Source: Tetrastigma voinierianum
Lineage: Eukaryota; Streptophyta; Magnoliopsida; Vitales; Vitaceae
Assembly: GCA_016808115.1 (NCBI GenBank)
Contig: JAEQBH010002177.1
Location: 372,001-436,000, forward strand
Length of the DNA stretch: 64,000 bases
Reading direction: 5' to 3'
The position numbers were made by a program, and so were the translations under genes. Positions within the stretch are counted from its first letter, which is position 1. Every line of letters begins with the position of its first letter. Under the pieces are notes generated by a model that was not told the origin of the DNA, searched no databases, and was given only the letters and a program-made list of their open reading frames with translations. Of this stretch, positions 10,827-21,550 are shown piece by piece.

Positions 10827-11169
10827 CATGGCCAAACAGCGAAAGATCACCAAGAGCCAGTAGTCCTCCATGGCCTCTTCTCCTTGCACTTTGAGAGTGG
10901 AGGGAAGACACTTCATCCTTAGCCACCACGAGTTCAGCGGGAGTGGCGTCGCTCGACCGGTTAGGCGGTCGACCTCTTGCCCTACACCCCAGCTTCCTTG
11001 CGGCCGCCAAGGCTATGGACCTGGTCAGTACCCTCCACCTTGCCTTCGCATCACCAGATTTACAACGGTGGCTAGTCGGGGCTTGGGCTCTCTTTAGCCA
11101 CGTCCTCTTCCTTCACCGCCCACATGCTTCGGTACCTCCTTGGCCTTCCACTCCGAATACTTGGCCTTG

Positions 11170-11885
11170 GACCCAGGGAACAAAATTTCCGAAATTTCGG
11201 CCGAAATATCGGCGAAATTTCGGTTATCGGTGGAGATCGATAAGATATCTCTACCAAAATTTCGATTATACCGATTTTTTTCGATTTTTCCTTTTGTTCC
11301 TTGGCTCCAAAAATCTGGAAAAAAAATATGGTTATGAAGGCTTCAGACAACCACAAAATGCACGGAGGTGTACCCTCCGACCACGAGCCATTGATTGCAC
11401 TTATTATATATAGTCTGAGCTTTTATATTCTCTTATTATTTATTTGTTTATAATCCTTACCATACGATTATAATATTTTATTTTATTTTTATTTTACATT
11501 ATAACTTATAATATTTTTTAAATCAAATATTAATTTGAAAAGGAAAAGAAATAAAATAATATCATTTAAAATTTAAAAAATTATAATATATAATATTTTG
11601 AATCTCCTCATTAAATCTACATAATATTTATAATAATAAAAAATAATAATATCTCTTTAACATAATAATATCGAGATAATATATTAAATATAACATATTT
11701 AATTTAATAATTACTAATCCATTTGATTTTAATCTACCTTAATTAAGATATATGAATCATTTCTCATCATCTATATAATTAAAATATAGAAAAATTTTAA
11801 TCGAGCGGAGTATTTTTGTAAAAATATCCACTTAGATATTTTCTTAGATATTTCCGATATTTTCGTAAAATCAATTCTGGGTATG
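11170..11885. mobile_element. putative foldback/MITE-like AT-rich insertion
   Basis: The two ends are imperfect inverted repeats built from 'gaaatttcgg' and 'gaaatatcgg' motifs: GGAACAAAATTTCCGAAATT at the left, and ACGAAAATATCGGAAATATC on the opposite strand at the right. The middle (11400-11780) is very AT-rich and non-coding. It splits the coiled-coil part of the T1 aORF, so it is an insertion. I could not define the exact termini or a target duplication, and no transposase is present. A different class of small DNA element remains possible. Confidence 0.5.
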
Positions 11886-12379
11886 TCCCGGGTGTTCTGG
11901 AAGTATTTTGATCCTTGCTTGGACATCGCCTTGCCTAGGCCGTCTTTTAAAGCTTGGTGCTTGGAGGCGGTAGACTGAGTGTAGAGTCGCAGATTCTTAG
12001 CATCTTCTAGCCTATGGTGGAGCTCCCTGTGCTGGAGCGTCATATTTCGAATAGCGGTAACGGCCTACAAACGAAAGGTGTTAGGAGAAAATCACCACAT
12101 ACAATCTTAAGCGGTAGAATGAAGTCACGAGAGTCAATACCATTTCAGTATCTCATTGAAGTCGCCAGTTCGCAGGATGTACATCCGGAGTCTTGACCGT
12201 GCGCTAGTGAGCTTCTTGTCGAATAGCACGGAAAGGAATGGAATACTCCTCGGTATGAGCCACCACTGGTATCCGGAGAAGAGTGGGGTAGAGATCGCGC
12301 TTGTTTGCGACTAAAGAGTCCCCCTTGTGGAAGGGACTCCAGCGGTCGATGATTTCCCGAACAGCCTCTGGACCAGGAG

Positions 12380-14903
12380 TGTAACGTCCCAAAAATAGCC
12401 TTTTCATTTTATTATTTTACTTTATAACATTTTCTGCTATTATAAATTTTTATTTTATTTATTCGATATTTATTTGGTTTTAAGTGATAAAAATAGATGT
12501 TTTTAAAGTGAGAATTCACATAGTGGATTAGTGCACCCCAAATTAAGCCTTAGTAGTTTAATGATATGTTTAGGGGATAACATAAAATAAATTTGAATTT
12601 TTCGGAATTTAAATACTTAGTGAAAAAAATAAAAATAAAAAGAAAACCGGAATTAATACAAGAGTCAAGATCAAATAGTAATTGTCAAATGAGAACCCAA
12701 AGGTCATAAATGAAGAAGAGTATAAGCCAAAGTAGAAATGTGATAAGTTGTTGTGCAAATGAAATAGAAATGAAGGGCTTTAATGCAAAAATGGGAAATT
12801 AAATCAAAAATGTCTTTAGCCAAACATGGCCTTTTACATAAAAAGGAGATAAGACCAAATCTTTTCTTGTAAAGGAGGAAGAAAACGTTTTGGTTTTAGG
12901 AGAGCTTAGGGCTACGGTGCTTGTGAGGGATGAAGCCAAATTTGGTTTGATTTAATCCATTTTGTTCAAGGTTCTATGTGATCAAGAAAGGAAAGAAGAA
13001 GGAAGAAGAGAAAGCTAGTGAAGATCAAGAAGATCAAGGTTAGGAACCCTCCTAACTCCCTCTTTGATTGTGTTTGGGTTTGGTAAAACCCTACTTTTGT
13101 ATATATATATGTTTGAGTTAGAGGTCAAACAACCTTTTTGCCTTGATTAGGATTGGTTTTGAGGAATTTTTGTATAAAGGAAATGTTGGGGTTTTAGGGG
13201 AGATGCTGTCAAAATTTTCCAAAACCCATGTTTTTGTTTTGGCCATTACTCATCTAAATTGAGTGATTCAAATTTATGGGTAAACTAGACTTCTAGGAGA
13301 ACACATTTTCTTGAAATAAGTGTATTCAAATTTGGACCCCATTGGACCCAGAAATTCGTCAAAGTGAAATGATTTTAAAGTGAATCACAGTTGCAGTTTG
13401 AGTGCAGTTTTGGTGTTTTGGTACAGTTTTGGTATTTAGGCCATAAGTTGAGTTTCACTCATCCAAATTGAGTGATTCAAATTTCTGAGTAAACTAGACT
13501 TCTAGGAGAACAAATTTTCTTGAAATAAGTGTATTCAAATTTGGACCCCATTGGACCCAGAAATTCGTCAAATTGAAGCTTTGTTTTCGGGCAAATTCTA
13601 GTTATGTTTTGAAAATAGAGTAGTCTCTATGGTTTAGAACATATCTTGAGTTTCAGTGCTCCGAATTGGATGATTCCAATTTTTGAATAAAACAGATTTA
13701 TAGATGAACATTGGAATTGATGGAGATTGGGTAAAATATATCTCCTTTGTTCCCAAAAAGTTTTACAAGTGAATGTGACACTAGCATGCACGATTGATAT
13801 TTTTCTCTATTTAGGATGGATTAGGGTTTAGTGACGAGGAAACCTGAGTAAGATCGAGATTCCAAGGATAGGAGTCAAAGAGCGACAACCTTTTTGGTTT
13901 GTTCTTCTCATTTCTTTTCTTATTGCAGCTTTGTATTGCATTTGTCAAAAACCGAAATGATTTACATGGGAAAACTACATGTGTGCTTTGTTTTTAACCA
14001 TAAACAAATTTTTTTTAAGTGTTTGAGAAATTGATTGCAAATGGATTTCCATGAAAACTGCGTGAGCATCAAAATGTGTTTGTTAGGGTATATATGTATA
14101 TAGAATATTGTAATTTATTATGACGGAGTATTAATGCCCTTAAGAGAATGTTATCAGTCATATTCGAGTTAAGGATAGATTGGTATACCAATAAGGGATC
14201 AAATGTAAGTCACTACTGAATGGGAAATATGATTCTGATGCTTGCATACCGATCAGTAGCCCAGCAGGATAGTAACGGTAGTGTACACAAAAATGAATTT
14301 GTAAATAACCAGTCAACGGCCCGGGACCATCGCATGTTATTAAATGTTTTTATCTTGAAACTTATGACCAGGTGGGATGATGCCCAGAGTGATTCCCATT
14401 ATCCTATGCATCGAAAGTCATGGTTGAATTCGTTTAAGGGAAAACTTATAAGTAAATGTGTGAAATGCATAATTTGAGTTTTGAATGAAAAATTAACATA
14501 AAAATTGTTTATTTCATTAACCATTGAAAATGTGCCAAAATGTTGTTTTCGGAAAGATACATATTGTATGTTTGATTGAAATGAGGATAGAAATGCATAG
14601 AACCACTAAGCATGAAAATCTTGTAGCGTTGTTTTTATCGCGGGTACCAAGTGAATAGGGGCAAGATCAAAGACTGCAGAGCCCAAAGTCGTCGTCGAAT
14701 CGTGCGGAGTATAAGTAAATGCTCCGTCTCATGCATACATTTTTCATTTAAAAAAAAAAAAAAAAAAATCATGTAATTGTTTTATATTGCAAACAAAGAT
14801 GTATAATTCTTCATGGGAAGAGTATATTTTGACTTACGTTTAGACATGAACTAATGTTTTGTAAATGATCCTAAAGAGCAAATGATAGGCTCTACCATGA
14901 TTG

Positions 14904-14964
<61 letters not shown>

Positions 14965-15086
14965 GTATTAGTAATGAGATCATATTTTCATACAAAAATA
15001 AATATGATTTAAATGGATATTAAATATCCCATAGAAATAGGAAGTATATGAAATGCGTTTTTAGATAAATGGATTGGTCAGCGTTC
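12380..15086 (+). repeat. long solo LTR, Tekay-like, inserted in T1 aORF
   Basis: It starts TGTAACGTCCC at 12380 and shares landmarks with the LTRs at 15921, 23192 and 57129: a purine-rich leader, 'taggaaccctcctaac', diverged 209-bp modules (starting 13248, 13457 and about 13650), palindrome ATTGGTATACCAAT (14179-14192) and 'accactaagcatgaaaat'. Flanks read AGGAG (12375-12379) and AGGGG (15087-15091), a likely 5-bp target duplication with one mismatch. The usual last about 100 bases of this LTR type seem deleted. No internal region is attached. Small ORFs within (e.g. 14220-14477) look spurious. Confidence 0.75.
14909..14962. repeat. (TA)27 microsatellite
   Basis: An uninterrupted run of 27 TA units inside the LTR at 12380. 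A run of 19 A residues lies upstream at 14750-14768. The other copies of this LTR type lack the array, so it arose after insertion. Confidence 0.97.
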
Positions 15087-15920
15087 AGGGGTTCAATCAA
15101 TCGTAGTCAAGTTGGGCGGGGGCATGTGAGGAGCCACCATATCCGATGAAGGACGGCCGCCTCCTGTGGCGGTCCATCTGAGCAAAGCACCATCGATCGA
15201 GGCCTCGCCTTCGAGGGCTGGCGTTTGCAAGCCTAGCCAGAAAGGCGGCCCAACCCGACTATCTCAGGAGTCTTCTGCAACCTATCAACGTCAGGGCCAC
15301 ATCGGCTAAGTCACCATCTTCCAGCTCCTTGCCAGCTTCCTTGGAAGCTTCTTGAGTAGCACCCTCCAAAGCCGGAATGGCCTTAGAGGCCCGTTCTGGA
15401 GAATCCAAAGTGATTACTGCCTGACTTTCTTAGACCTCCCTGCCTAAACCAGACCGTTTCTGGGGCTTTCCACCTAGTACTTCAGAGTCGGGATTAGCCT
15501 CCTCTTGAGCACTCGCAACCCGCTTACGCATTTGTTCAGTAAACCTAGCTGCAAGATTAGACATCTCGCTCTTCTCAGCCGGCTCAGTAGAACCTGGATC
15601 CACCCAATCCAAAAAACCCTCTAGTCCCTCGCCGGGAGCCTTGGTCTGCCTGGCCCTCTTTGCCTTCTTTTTCTTCTTCTTCGCCACCTTGGGGGGTAGG
15701 ATGTGAATCTTGTTCGGCCAAAGATGACTAGTCAGGCCAAACAAAGCTAACCAAGCCTCTCTCGGCGACCTCGACCCTAGGCTCTTCAGCAGGGCTCGCT
15801 TGTAAAGAACAGCATGGGATCGACTTCAAAAGGTCAGCAAGAACGAAGTGTTCACCCTTGACTAGCTCTTCTGGTAGCGATCGAGGGATGACTAGGACTA
15901 TGTAACGGAAAGGGGCTGGG
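15087..15920 (-). pseudogene. middle part of T1 antisense ORF with lysine tract
   Basis: Minus strand from 15920: PFRYIVLVIPRSLPEELV, GEHFVLADLL, then NKIHILPPKVAKKKKKKAKR (15720-15655) and an acidic/Ala-rich stretch (MSNLAARFTEQMRKRV). The T2 aORF has the counterpart on the plus strand at 22260-22540 (YIGLVIPCPLPEE, GEHFIL, KIQSLPPG, then AAG repeats). The lysine tract resembles a nuclear localisation signal, which is inference only. An open frame of 104 codons survives at 15744-15430. The join to the N-terminal part is broken by the LTR at 15921-18189. Confidence 0.7.
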
Positions 15921-18189
15921 TGTGAGTGCCCCAGGGCCCGGCAGGCCGGTTGGCGGGTCGGGCAGAAAACCCGGGGACCTTGGGTGAAGCCATCAATCAA
16001 ATCCATTTATTCATATAAACGTTTTCATTCTCAAATCTTTGTGGAAGCGATTTCAATTTAGGGCAAGCCCATAAACATTTTCATTTAACAAAATACATTT
16101 ACAATGAAGGCATTCCATGCCTTTTCAAAATGATTTACAAAATAAATGTTCAGAGTTCAAATTGTTTTTACAAAATATCAGTGTTCAAAAACAATGGAGT
16201 AAATGCATATGTCGGAGAATACTCCGCAATTCTTTCTCTATGACTCGACGCTCCTCGATCTTGCCTTTCGTCCCTGTTCACTCGGTATCTACGCATTGAT
16301 AAAACAATACGCTAAGCATTTTCATGCTTAGTGGTTCTATACAATTCCATTCATCTGTTTCAGTTTAAGTCAAATCATGAAGTTTTACTAAACAAAACTT
16401 TCAAACCTTTTTGGATGATCAATGTCAATGCAATACGCCTTCACCCCCATTTCATATACAATCATTTATAGTTCGTGATCATCCAAATATACACTTTCAT
16501 ATGTTTATAATCATTTATAACTGAAATCATGTTCTAATGCTCTTTTCATTTCAATTATCAATCATGCTTTCAATTCAATATGTCAACAATTCAATATCAA
16601 TTTAGTTTTTCGCCCATATGAATTTAACATGTTTTCGATTATTCGAGGATATCGGAATCACCGGCATGGTCTCGTTAGGCTGTAAGCCGATATAAAAACA
16701 TTTGTTTTATAACCGCAGTTCGGTCCCATTGAACTCTGGCCCGGTTATTAAAAATCAATTCGTTAACACTAAATCTTATCCTGTGAATACGGATCGGATG
16801 ACATCATACATTTGTTCGCGATGCGCTAATTTGACCCTTATTGGTATACCAATCTATCCTTATGCGAATTAAGCGGTTAACATTCTATTAAGAGGCGTTG
16901 AGTGTTTATATCAAAATCATTTAATATGTACATTTGTATAAACAGTTCATTTGCAATAATCATGCAATTTTCATATGCAAACATTTCACAATAATTTGCC
17001 TCAAATCAATTCAAACAAATCAATATACTTTTCTTATGCATTTGGAGCAAACATTTCAAATCTTGAAACGAGAATAGGAGAAGGTAGAACAAACCAATCT
17101 ATCTCTTTCTTTTTTCTTTGCCGTCAATCTCGGTTCGGTCGGGTGATCCTCATAGGTCCCGACAAATCATTACATCATTTAGTAGACTAGCACTAATCAT
17201 ACTTGAATATTGCCGAAGTGCGATTTTGTTTTTTTCATTTAGTTTTATCCTTATTGAACCCCCATTAGCTAATTTATTAGGGTTTCTAAACAATCGATTA
17301 ATATGAATACAAGACTTAAGTTAAAATCTAAAATTTGCTCTTAATGAGCAGTGCCTTCGTCGTGCCGTGAAGCCGGGGAGGGTCTTTAGCCTTTCGGCCT
17401 CGCGTGGTAGGCGGCCTTTACTACGATGAAGGTGCCCTTACATTTGCGACGAGAAAGGGGCCCGATGTCTGATTTCAGTTTTCCTCTTTTTGCGATTTTT
17501 CTCCAAAAATCACTTAAAAACCCAAACTAAAACATGGGAATCACTCCCAATGATATCCAGATACCATCCTAAACCAACCATGAGCAAAACCCATGGATGG
17601 ATTAGGGTTTTAACGAAACATCATTAAAAAAAAAATTCTAGGGTTTGTAATCATGCCAGAAATCCCTTAGTCTTCTTCACCAAGACTTGATCACTTTAGA
17701 AGCAGAAATGGGAAGAAATCACCTTGCCCTAAATTTTTCTCCCTTTTCTCCTCTCAATCTCTCTCTCTAAAGAAGCGTTTTGCTATTTGACTCTTCGAAA
17801 CAATGGTCTTCTTTCCTTTCCACCCAAAGCCTTGTTTGACTTACAATAAATCCCATTTCTCATTTTGGCATTTTCTCATATTGGTTTCATTTCACTTCAT
17901 TTATCATTCATTTCACATTAGCATTTAAGCTATCATTTGACCCTTAGGTCCTCATTTTACAAATTTCTAAATTTTCCATTTTTCACTTGGGTTTATTTCC
18001 GGGTTCCATCAATTTCTCATTTTAGCATATAATACTTAATCATATGCTCACATATTAATTTCACTTTTCACAAATTTAACAATTTGTCAGTTTTCTCGGA
18101 AAAACCCAAGTTTGGCTCAATTCATACCCGGAATATATAATAAAATTATTATAAAAATTCTAGAATATTTTGGGAATATTCTGATGGCA
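15921..18189 (-). repeat. solo LTR, Tekay-like, minus orientation, inside T1 aORF
   Basis: It runs from TGTGAGTGCCCC at 15921 to ...GATGGCA at 18189 (TG...CA on the minus strand), 2269 bp. Its left end matches the LTR at 23192 ('ccggttggcgg', 'aaaacccggg'). Shared landmarks are 'ctaagcattttcatgcttag' (16312-16331) and ATTGGTATACCAAT (16840-16853). The flanking aORF sequence lines up with uninterrupted T2 sequence around 22255, which proves insertion. No clean target duplication was found. Nothing coding is seen inside. Confidence 0.85.
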
Positions 18190-18869
18190 CCTAACTCAGC
18201 GAGTTCTTCAGAGCAAGAGGAGCTCATGGTTGCACTCCCTCTCGGTAATCTCAAGTAACCGTCAGATGCGATCCAAACTTGCCCTCTCCACCCAGCTAAC
18301 TAGTCGGCCTAGCCTATTCTTACCTACAAAAAATTCAAAGAGATAGGCAATGTTAAAACATAGACAACCTGGGGGCGTATAAAACTCCAACAAAGATGGG
18401 ACAAACCTAGGAACACAAGAGATTGATTCAAGTCAAACAGAAGCCCTAGGGAGCCCGGTGTCTCACACCATGGGCCTTTCACCAGCACCTACCTTTAAGC
18501 CCCGGTCTTGGGGAGTCGGGGTACATTTTGGGAGGCGTAGGTCGAGCATGAATGAGTCGCTAATCCCGACTTCAAAGTGTAAACAAACAATCTCTACCAA
18601 TGAAATATCCAACTGGTAAGAAGTTCCAGCCTGTTGCAACCCATCCAATCTGAAAGATATTGGTGTACGAGTGCAAGAAGGTGCCAGGTAAAATCACAGT
18701 GCTTTACCAATGATGGGATGGGGAAGCAAAGCCTAGCAGCGAACTGCTCTAGGGTGAAGTAAATGGCATTATCTGCCTCCCCTACAGTTGAGGCAACCTG
18801 GCCGCTCGGCATCTCAGGTGATTTTGGTAGGAACCTAATTTGGCACAACCTCAATTCACGTATGAACAC
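18190..18869 (-). pseudogene. N-terminal part of T1 antisense ORF, Transposase_28-like domain
   Basis: The minus-strand reading opens at 18869 and contains AIYFTLEQFAARLCFPIPSL followed by SYQLDISLVEI in another frame. This resembles the 'putative gypsy type transposon' domain (Pfam Transposase_28): an aromatic-FT-x-x-QF start, a FP-P-SLV segment and a later hydrophobic Q-L helix. The plus-strand aORF of T2 has the equivalent NLVYFTVSNF at 21630. A frameshift separates the two halves near 18620. The match is from memory of the family, and its biochemical role is unknown to me. Confidence 0.65.
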
Positions 18870-19550
18870 CGCGACAACTAGGCCTTGCGTGGCGTTTCCT
18901 AAGGAGTCCCCCTAGACACGGTCAGCTACTAGAAACCTCTTTGTAACCTCTTGCCATTCTACAAACAAATAAAAATAAATAAATAAATAAAAAATAAGGG
19001 GTTAGCTTGAGATCCATTAAGCGAAGTTGGAAACAAAACCCTCAAAAGATAGAAGAAATCGTCTATGGAGGTTTTTACATCCCACCAGTGACGAAACCAT
19101 GAACCGAAAACCTTTGTTTAACCTAATAGGACGCCCCCTAACCACAAAACACTCAAACAAACCGATGATAAAAAGAAGGTTTGAGATGCAAAGTATCTTG
19201 TGAAAAATCGAAAGTCGTCGAAAGGTAAGAGTCTTGATGAAACGCTGAAAGGAAGCGGAAGCATAGAAAAGGAAAAATTGTAGGAGTCAGAAAACTTTGA
19301 GAAAAAGTAAAAAAAAACTGCTATTGAAAACCCTACCCCTATTTGTAGGGGTAAGGAGTCGATAAGAGCATTAAATGCGCCGTCAGAGCAAGATGCGCCG
19401 TATAGATAATAGAGAGCGTGTGTTTCCCACATGCTTTAAACCCACGAGAGCATCGCATCTGCACATTCAACTCTCCACATTCAACATTTAATACTACAGT
19501 ATTTTCCCCAATTGAAAAAGCACAAAATTCAAGCAAGGGAAAATAGGCAT
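18870..19550 (-). promoter_or_regulatory. leader and degraded promoter of T1 antisense ORF; T1 polypurine tract
   Basis: Minus-strand transcription toward the aORF would start here. A TATA-like CTACAAATAGG lies at 19338-19348, matching the good TATA box of T2 at 20946-20954. The following 200 bases are rich in T and C on that strand. At the far right, 19537-19550 (GGGAAAATAGGCAT on the plus strand) is the degraded polypurine tract of T1 next to its 3' LTR. Short ORFs here look like leader shadows. Confidence 0.5.
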
Positions 19551-20138
19551 TGTGAGTACCGTGGTTTTTAATCCCATTACTCGATGGGCCCAGGGCCTAG
19601 CCCCCTTGGTCTAAGGTCCCCCTGGCCTACGATGCGAAGCGGCCTAAGCCCATCTATCATATTAAAACTGGCAGGCACTACCTAGAAGGGAAATCTGGAG
19701 GCTCGTCTATGAAAGTCAGGGTGTCCTCCTAGAGGCCAGCCTCAAGGCGACTTGTCTAGAGTTCCAAGTCCTCCACTTGGTCGTCTTTCCGCTTATGGCA
19801 AGTTCGTTATGGACAAATGGATAAATGGGAAAAATACACAAAGGTATTTATTCACGAATTTCCTAGTTTCCAAATCCCTTACTTCTCAGAAGATTAATCC
19901 TTGATAAGGAAGAATTAGTCTTTGATAAGGAAGGAGAGATCTTGTTCTTCTTCCTATAAATTGGAGAAGGAAATTCTTTCCGGGGTAAAAGGGGGAGGGA
20001 TTCGTGAACCACTTTTTATAAATTGGGAGGATTCCTCACAATGAGAAGGTATGCAATTCAAACTATACGAACTTTCTTCTTCTTATTCTCCATATTTTTG
20101 TTGACTTAATCATCGGAGAGGTGGCTGGCCCACCGTCA
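19551..20138 (+). repeat. 3' LTR of T1
   Basis: It starts TGTGAGTACCGTGG and ends about ...CCGTCA, 588 bp. Its reverse complement matches the LTRs ending at 20718, 34382, 35947 and 40312, which all end 'catggt[ac]ctcaca' or a close variant. The 5' LTR of T1 is not in the window. Thirty bases separate it from the oppositely oriented 3' LTR of T2. Confidence 0.85.
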
Positions 20139-20168
20139 TTGGATCGTCCTTTTTGTAGAGGTTTATTC

Positions 20169-20718
20169 TGTGCTGATGCCTTTGGAGATCGGCCACAAGG
20201 TGGTAGACGGTGGTGTGCTGTACGCTCGGACATGGATTAAATCGATACAAATGGAGAAAACCGATGGGAGGAAACGGAGAGTTCACACAGTTCGAATTGT
20301 CTCTTTGTTACCTCGTGGGGGATCTTCCCAATTTACTGGGTTTGGATTCTAAATCTGGCTGGGTTTTGAGGATGTGCGACATCTTATGTGAGTTAACCTT
20401 CCAAGAAATAAGAGATATAGGAAACTGGGTCATTTGTAAAATATCTGGCTGGCATTTTCCGCCTTCAACTGTCACTCATCCACTTGAACTTCCCATATCT
20501 TGATTGGATAACGACGAGGGACTTGAAATCCCAGGCAGGAATTTATACTGTCATTCAGTCCCGAGAGACACCACTGGTTTTCTCGGATGGTCTTTAAGAC
20601 TTTCCTATGGATGGCTCCAGCCTAGCTGTCTGATAAGCGGGCTAGGACCATTCCACAACGCGGGCCAAGCGGACCCTGGGCCTATTAAGTAATGGGCCTA
20701 AAGATCATGGTCCTCACA
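20169..20718 (-). repeat. 3' LTR of T2
   Basis: From TGTGCTGATGCC to ...CCTCACA. It matches 33806-34382 in 'cacagttcgaattgtctctt', 'tttaagactttcctat', 'gaccattccacaac' and 'aagatcatggt'. ORFs of 60-97 codons that cover it on the plus strand are shadows with no family match. The left boundary is less sure than the right. Confidence 0.85.
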
Positions 20719-20737
20719 ATGCCCCCCTTTTCCTCGG
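20719..20737 (-). promoter_or_regulatory. polypurine tract of T2
   Basis: Directly next to the LTR the minus strand reads GAGGAAAAGGGGGGCAT and then TGTGAGG, the LTR start. This fixes the minus orientation of T2. Confidence 0.85.
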
Positions 20738-20945
20738 CTAAAACTTTATGCCTTTTCAGTCGAGGGAAAATACTACTAGCAGGCACGAGTTGAAAAGTTG
20801 GGAGGGTGATCATTACATTATTTACTTGGCCGGAATGTGAAGTGCGTTTGGATACAAAGCACATAGGAAGCGCACGTTTCCTAACATGTATGTGGCACAT
20901 GCTGCTCTGATAGCACATTTAATATGCCCATTAATGTTTTGCCCC

Positions 20946-20954
20946 TATATATAG
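20946..20954 (+). promoter_or_regulatory. TATA box of the T2 antisense ORF
   Basis: CTATATATAGG lies about 230 bases inside the element from the 3' LTR and points toward the plus-strand aORF. It is followed by a T/C-rich leader (20985-21060). Equivalent positions carry CTATAAAT in T3 (36767-36774, plus) and CTACAAATA in T1 (minus), so the promoter is a family feature. No transcript evidence is available. Confidence 0.6.
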
Positions 20955-20984
20955 GGTTTGGGATCTGAGTGATGTTTCATTTAC

Positions 20985-21550
20985 AATTTCACAAAGCTCT
21001 CTAGCTATTGCAATTTTCTTTCTCCTATGCTTCTACAAACTTTTCTTTCAAAGAAATCATCGAAGATCCCTTGACTTTCGACTTTTCGATGAGTTTTTGC
21101 AACTCAAATCTCGTTTGCATCGCCTTTTCTATGTTGTTTTTTATGGCTCTGTTTGTTGAGTATTTTTGGGTTAGAAAGCTTTTGTTTATTTATGAGGGTG
21201 CGATCATCATTTGCCGGTGGAGTTCTGGTGATGATGTTACAAGCGGTTTCTAGGATATTCCCAGGTTTGGGGGCATCCCATTAGGTTCTGCGAAGGTTCT
21301 TAGTTCGAGGTTCTTAGGTTTTATCATTAGTGGGATGTCAAAACCTTAGAGGGGGATTTCTTTTCTCTTTTAAGGGTTTTGTTACCTTCATTGCTTAATG
21401 GGCCTCAAGCTGATCTCTTTTTTTTTTTTTTTTTTTTTTTGGCGAGAGGGTCATGAAGGGAAGCCCCACGCTAGTCAAGCTAGGGCATAAGGGGGACCCC
21501 TCGACGCTCACTATAAGCGGCCTCTAGTCGCTACTATATGCGTAGAGGAA
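20985..21550 (+). other. leader of the T2 antisense ORF
   Basis: A T/C-rich leader with an 81-codon ORF (21008-21253) of hydrophobic composition that I do not recognise, followed by a T23 run (21418-21440) and 'ggcgagagggtcatgaagg'. The run ends in a purine-rich junction, so this could be an untranslated leader, an intron or a decayed 5' exon. Confidence 0.4.

Larger units (their letters stand above)
10728..12379 (-). pseudogene. C-terminal part of T1 antisense ORF (aORF)
   Basis: Read on the minus strand, 12379 downward gives a charged segment (EIIDRWSPFHKGDSL, DLYPTLLRIPVV), then a coiled-coil-like stretch at 12043-11890 (HRELHHRLEDAKNL, SKHQALKDGLGKAM). After an inserted AT-rich element come KYSEWKAKEVPKHVG and, near the end (10741-11010), GHGCCAFKHNIYGD and EVPDSMPDSS. 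The last motif recurs in T3 at 36865-36954. The protein is antisense to the retrotransposon genes. Frameshifts and stops break it. Its function is unknown to me; the coiled coil suggests protein-protein contacts. Confidence 0.65.
5064..20138 (+). mobile_element. Tat/Retand-type Ty3/gypsy element T1, 5' truncated, nested
   Basis: Reading left to right: gag, protease, RT, RNase H, integrase, 40-bp tandem repeats, an antisense ORF on the opposite strand, and a 3' LTR at 19551-20138. The left end is lost behind element E. The part at 10700-12379 and the parts at 15087-15920 and 18190-18869 join into one antisense ORF once the inserted LTRs are removed, so this is one element and not two. Many stops and frameshifts show that it is dead. 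Confidence 0.8.

Noticed and set aside
10943..11413. 156-codon plus-strand ORF, the longest in the window
   Set aside because: It crosses the boundary of the inserted AT-rich element, lies antisense to the recognisable aORF, and has no domain.
12380..20138. Two separate Tat-type elements left and right of the LTR at 12380-15086
   Set aside because: The antisense ORF continues in order across the insertion and near-identical 5-base flanks border it, so one interrupted element is simpler.
20170..20692. Plus-strand ORFs of 60-97 codons as a possible host exon
   Set aside because: They lie entirely inside the 3' LTR of T2, and the frames are not kept in the paired LTR.
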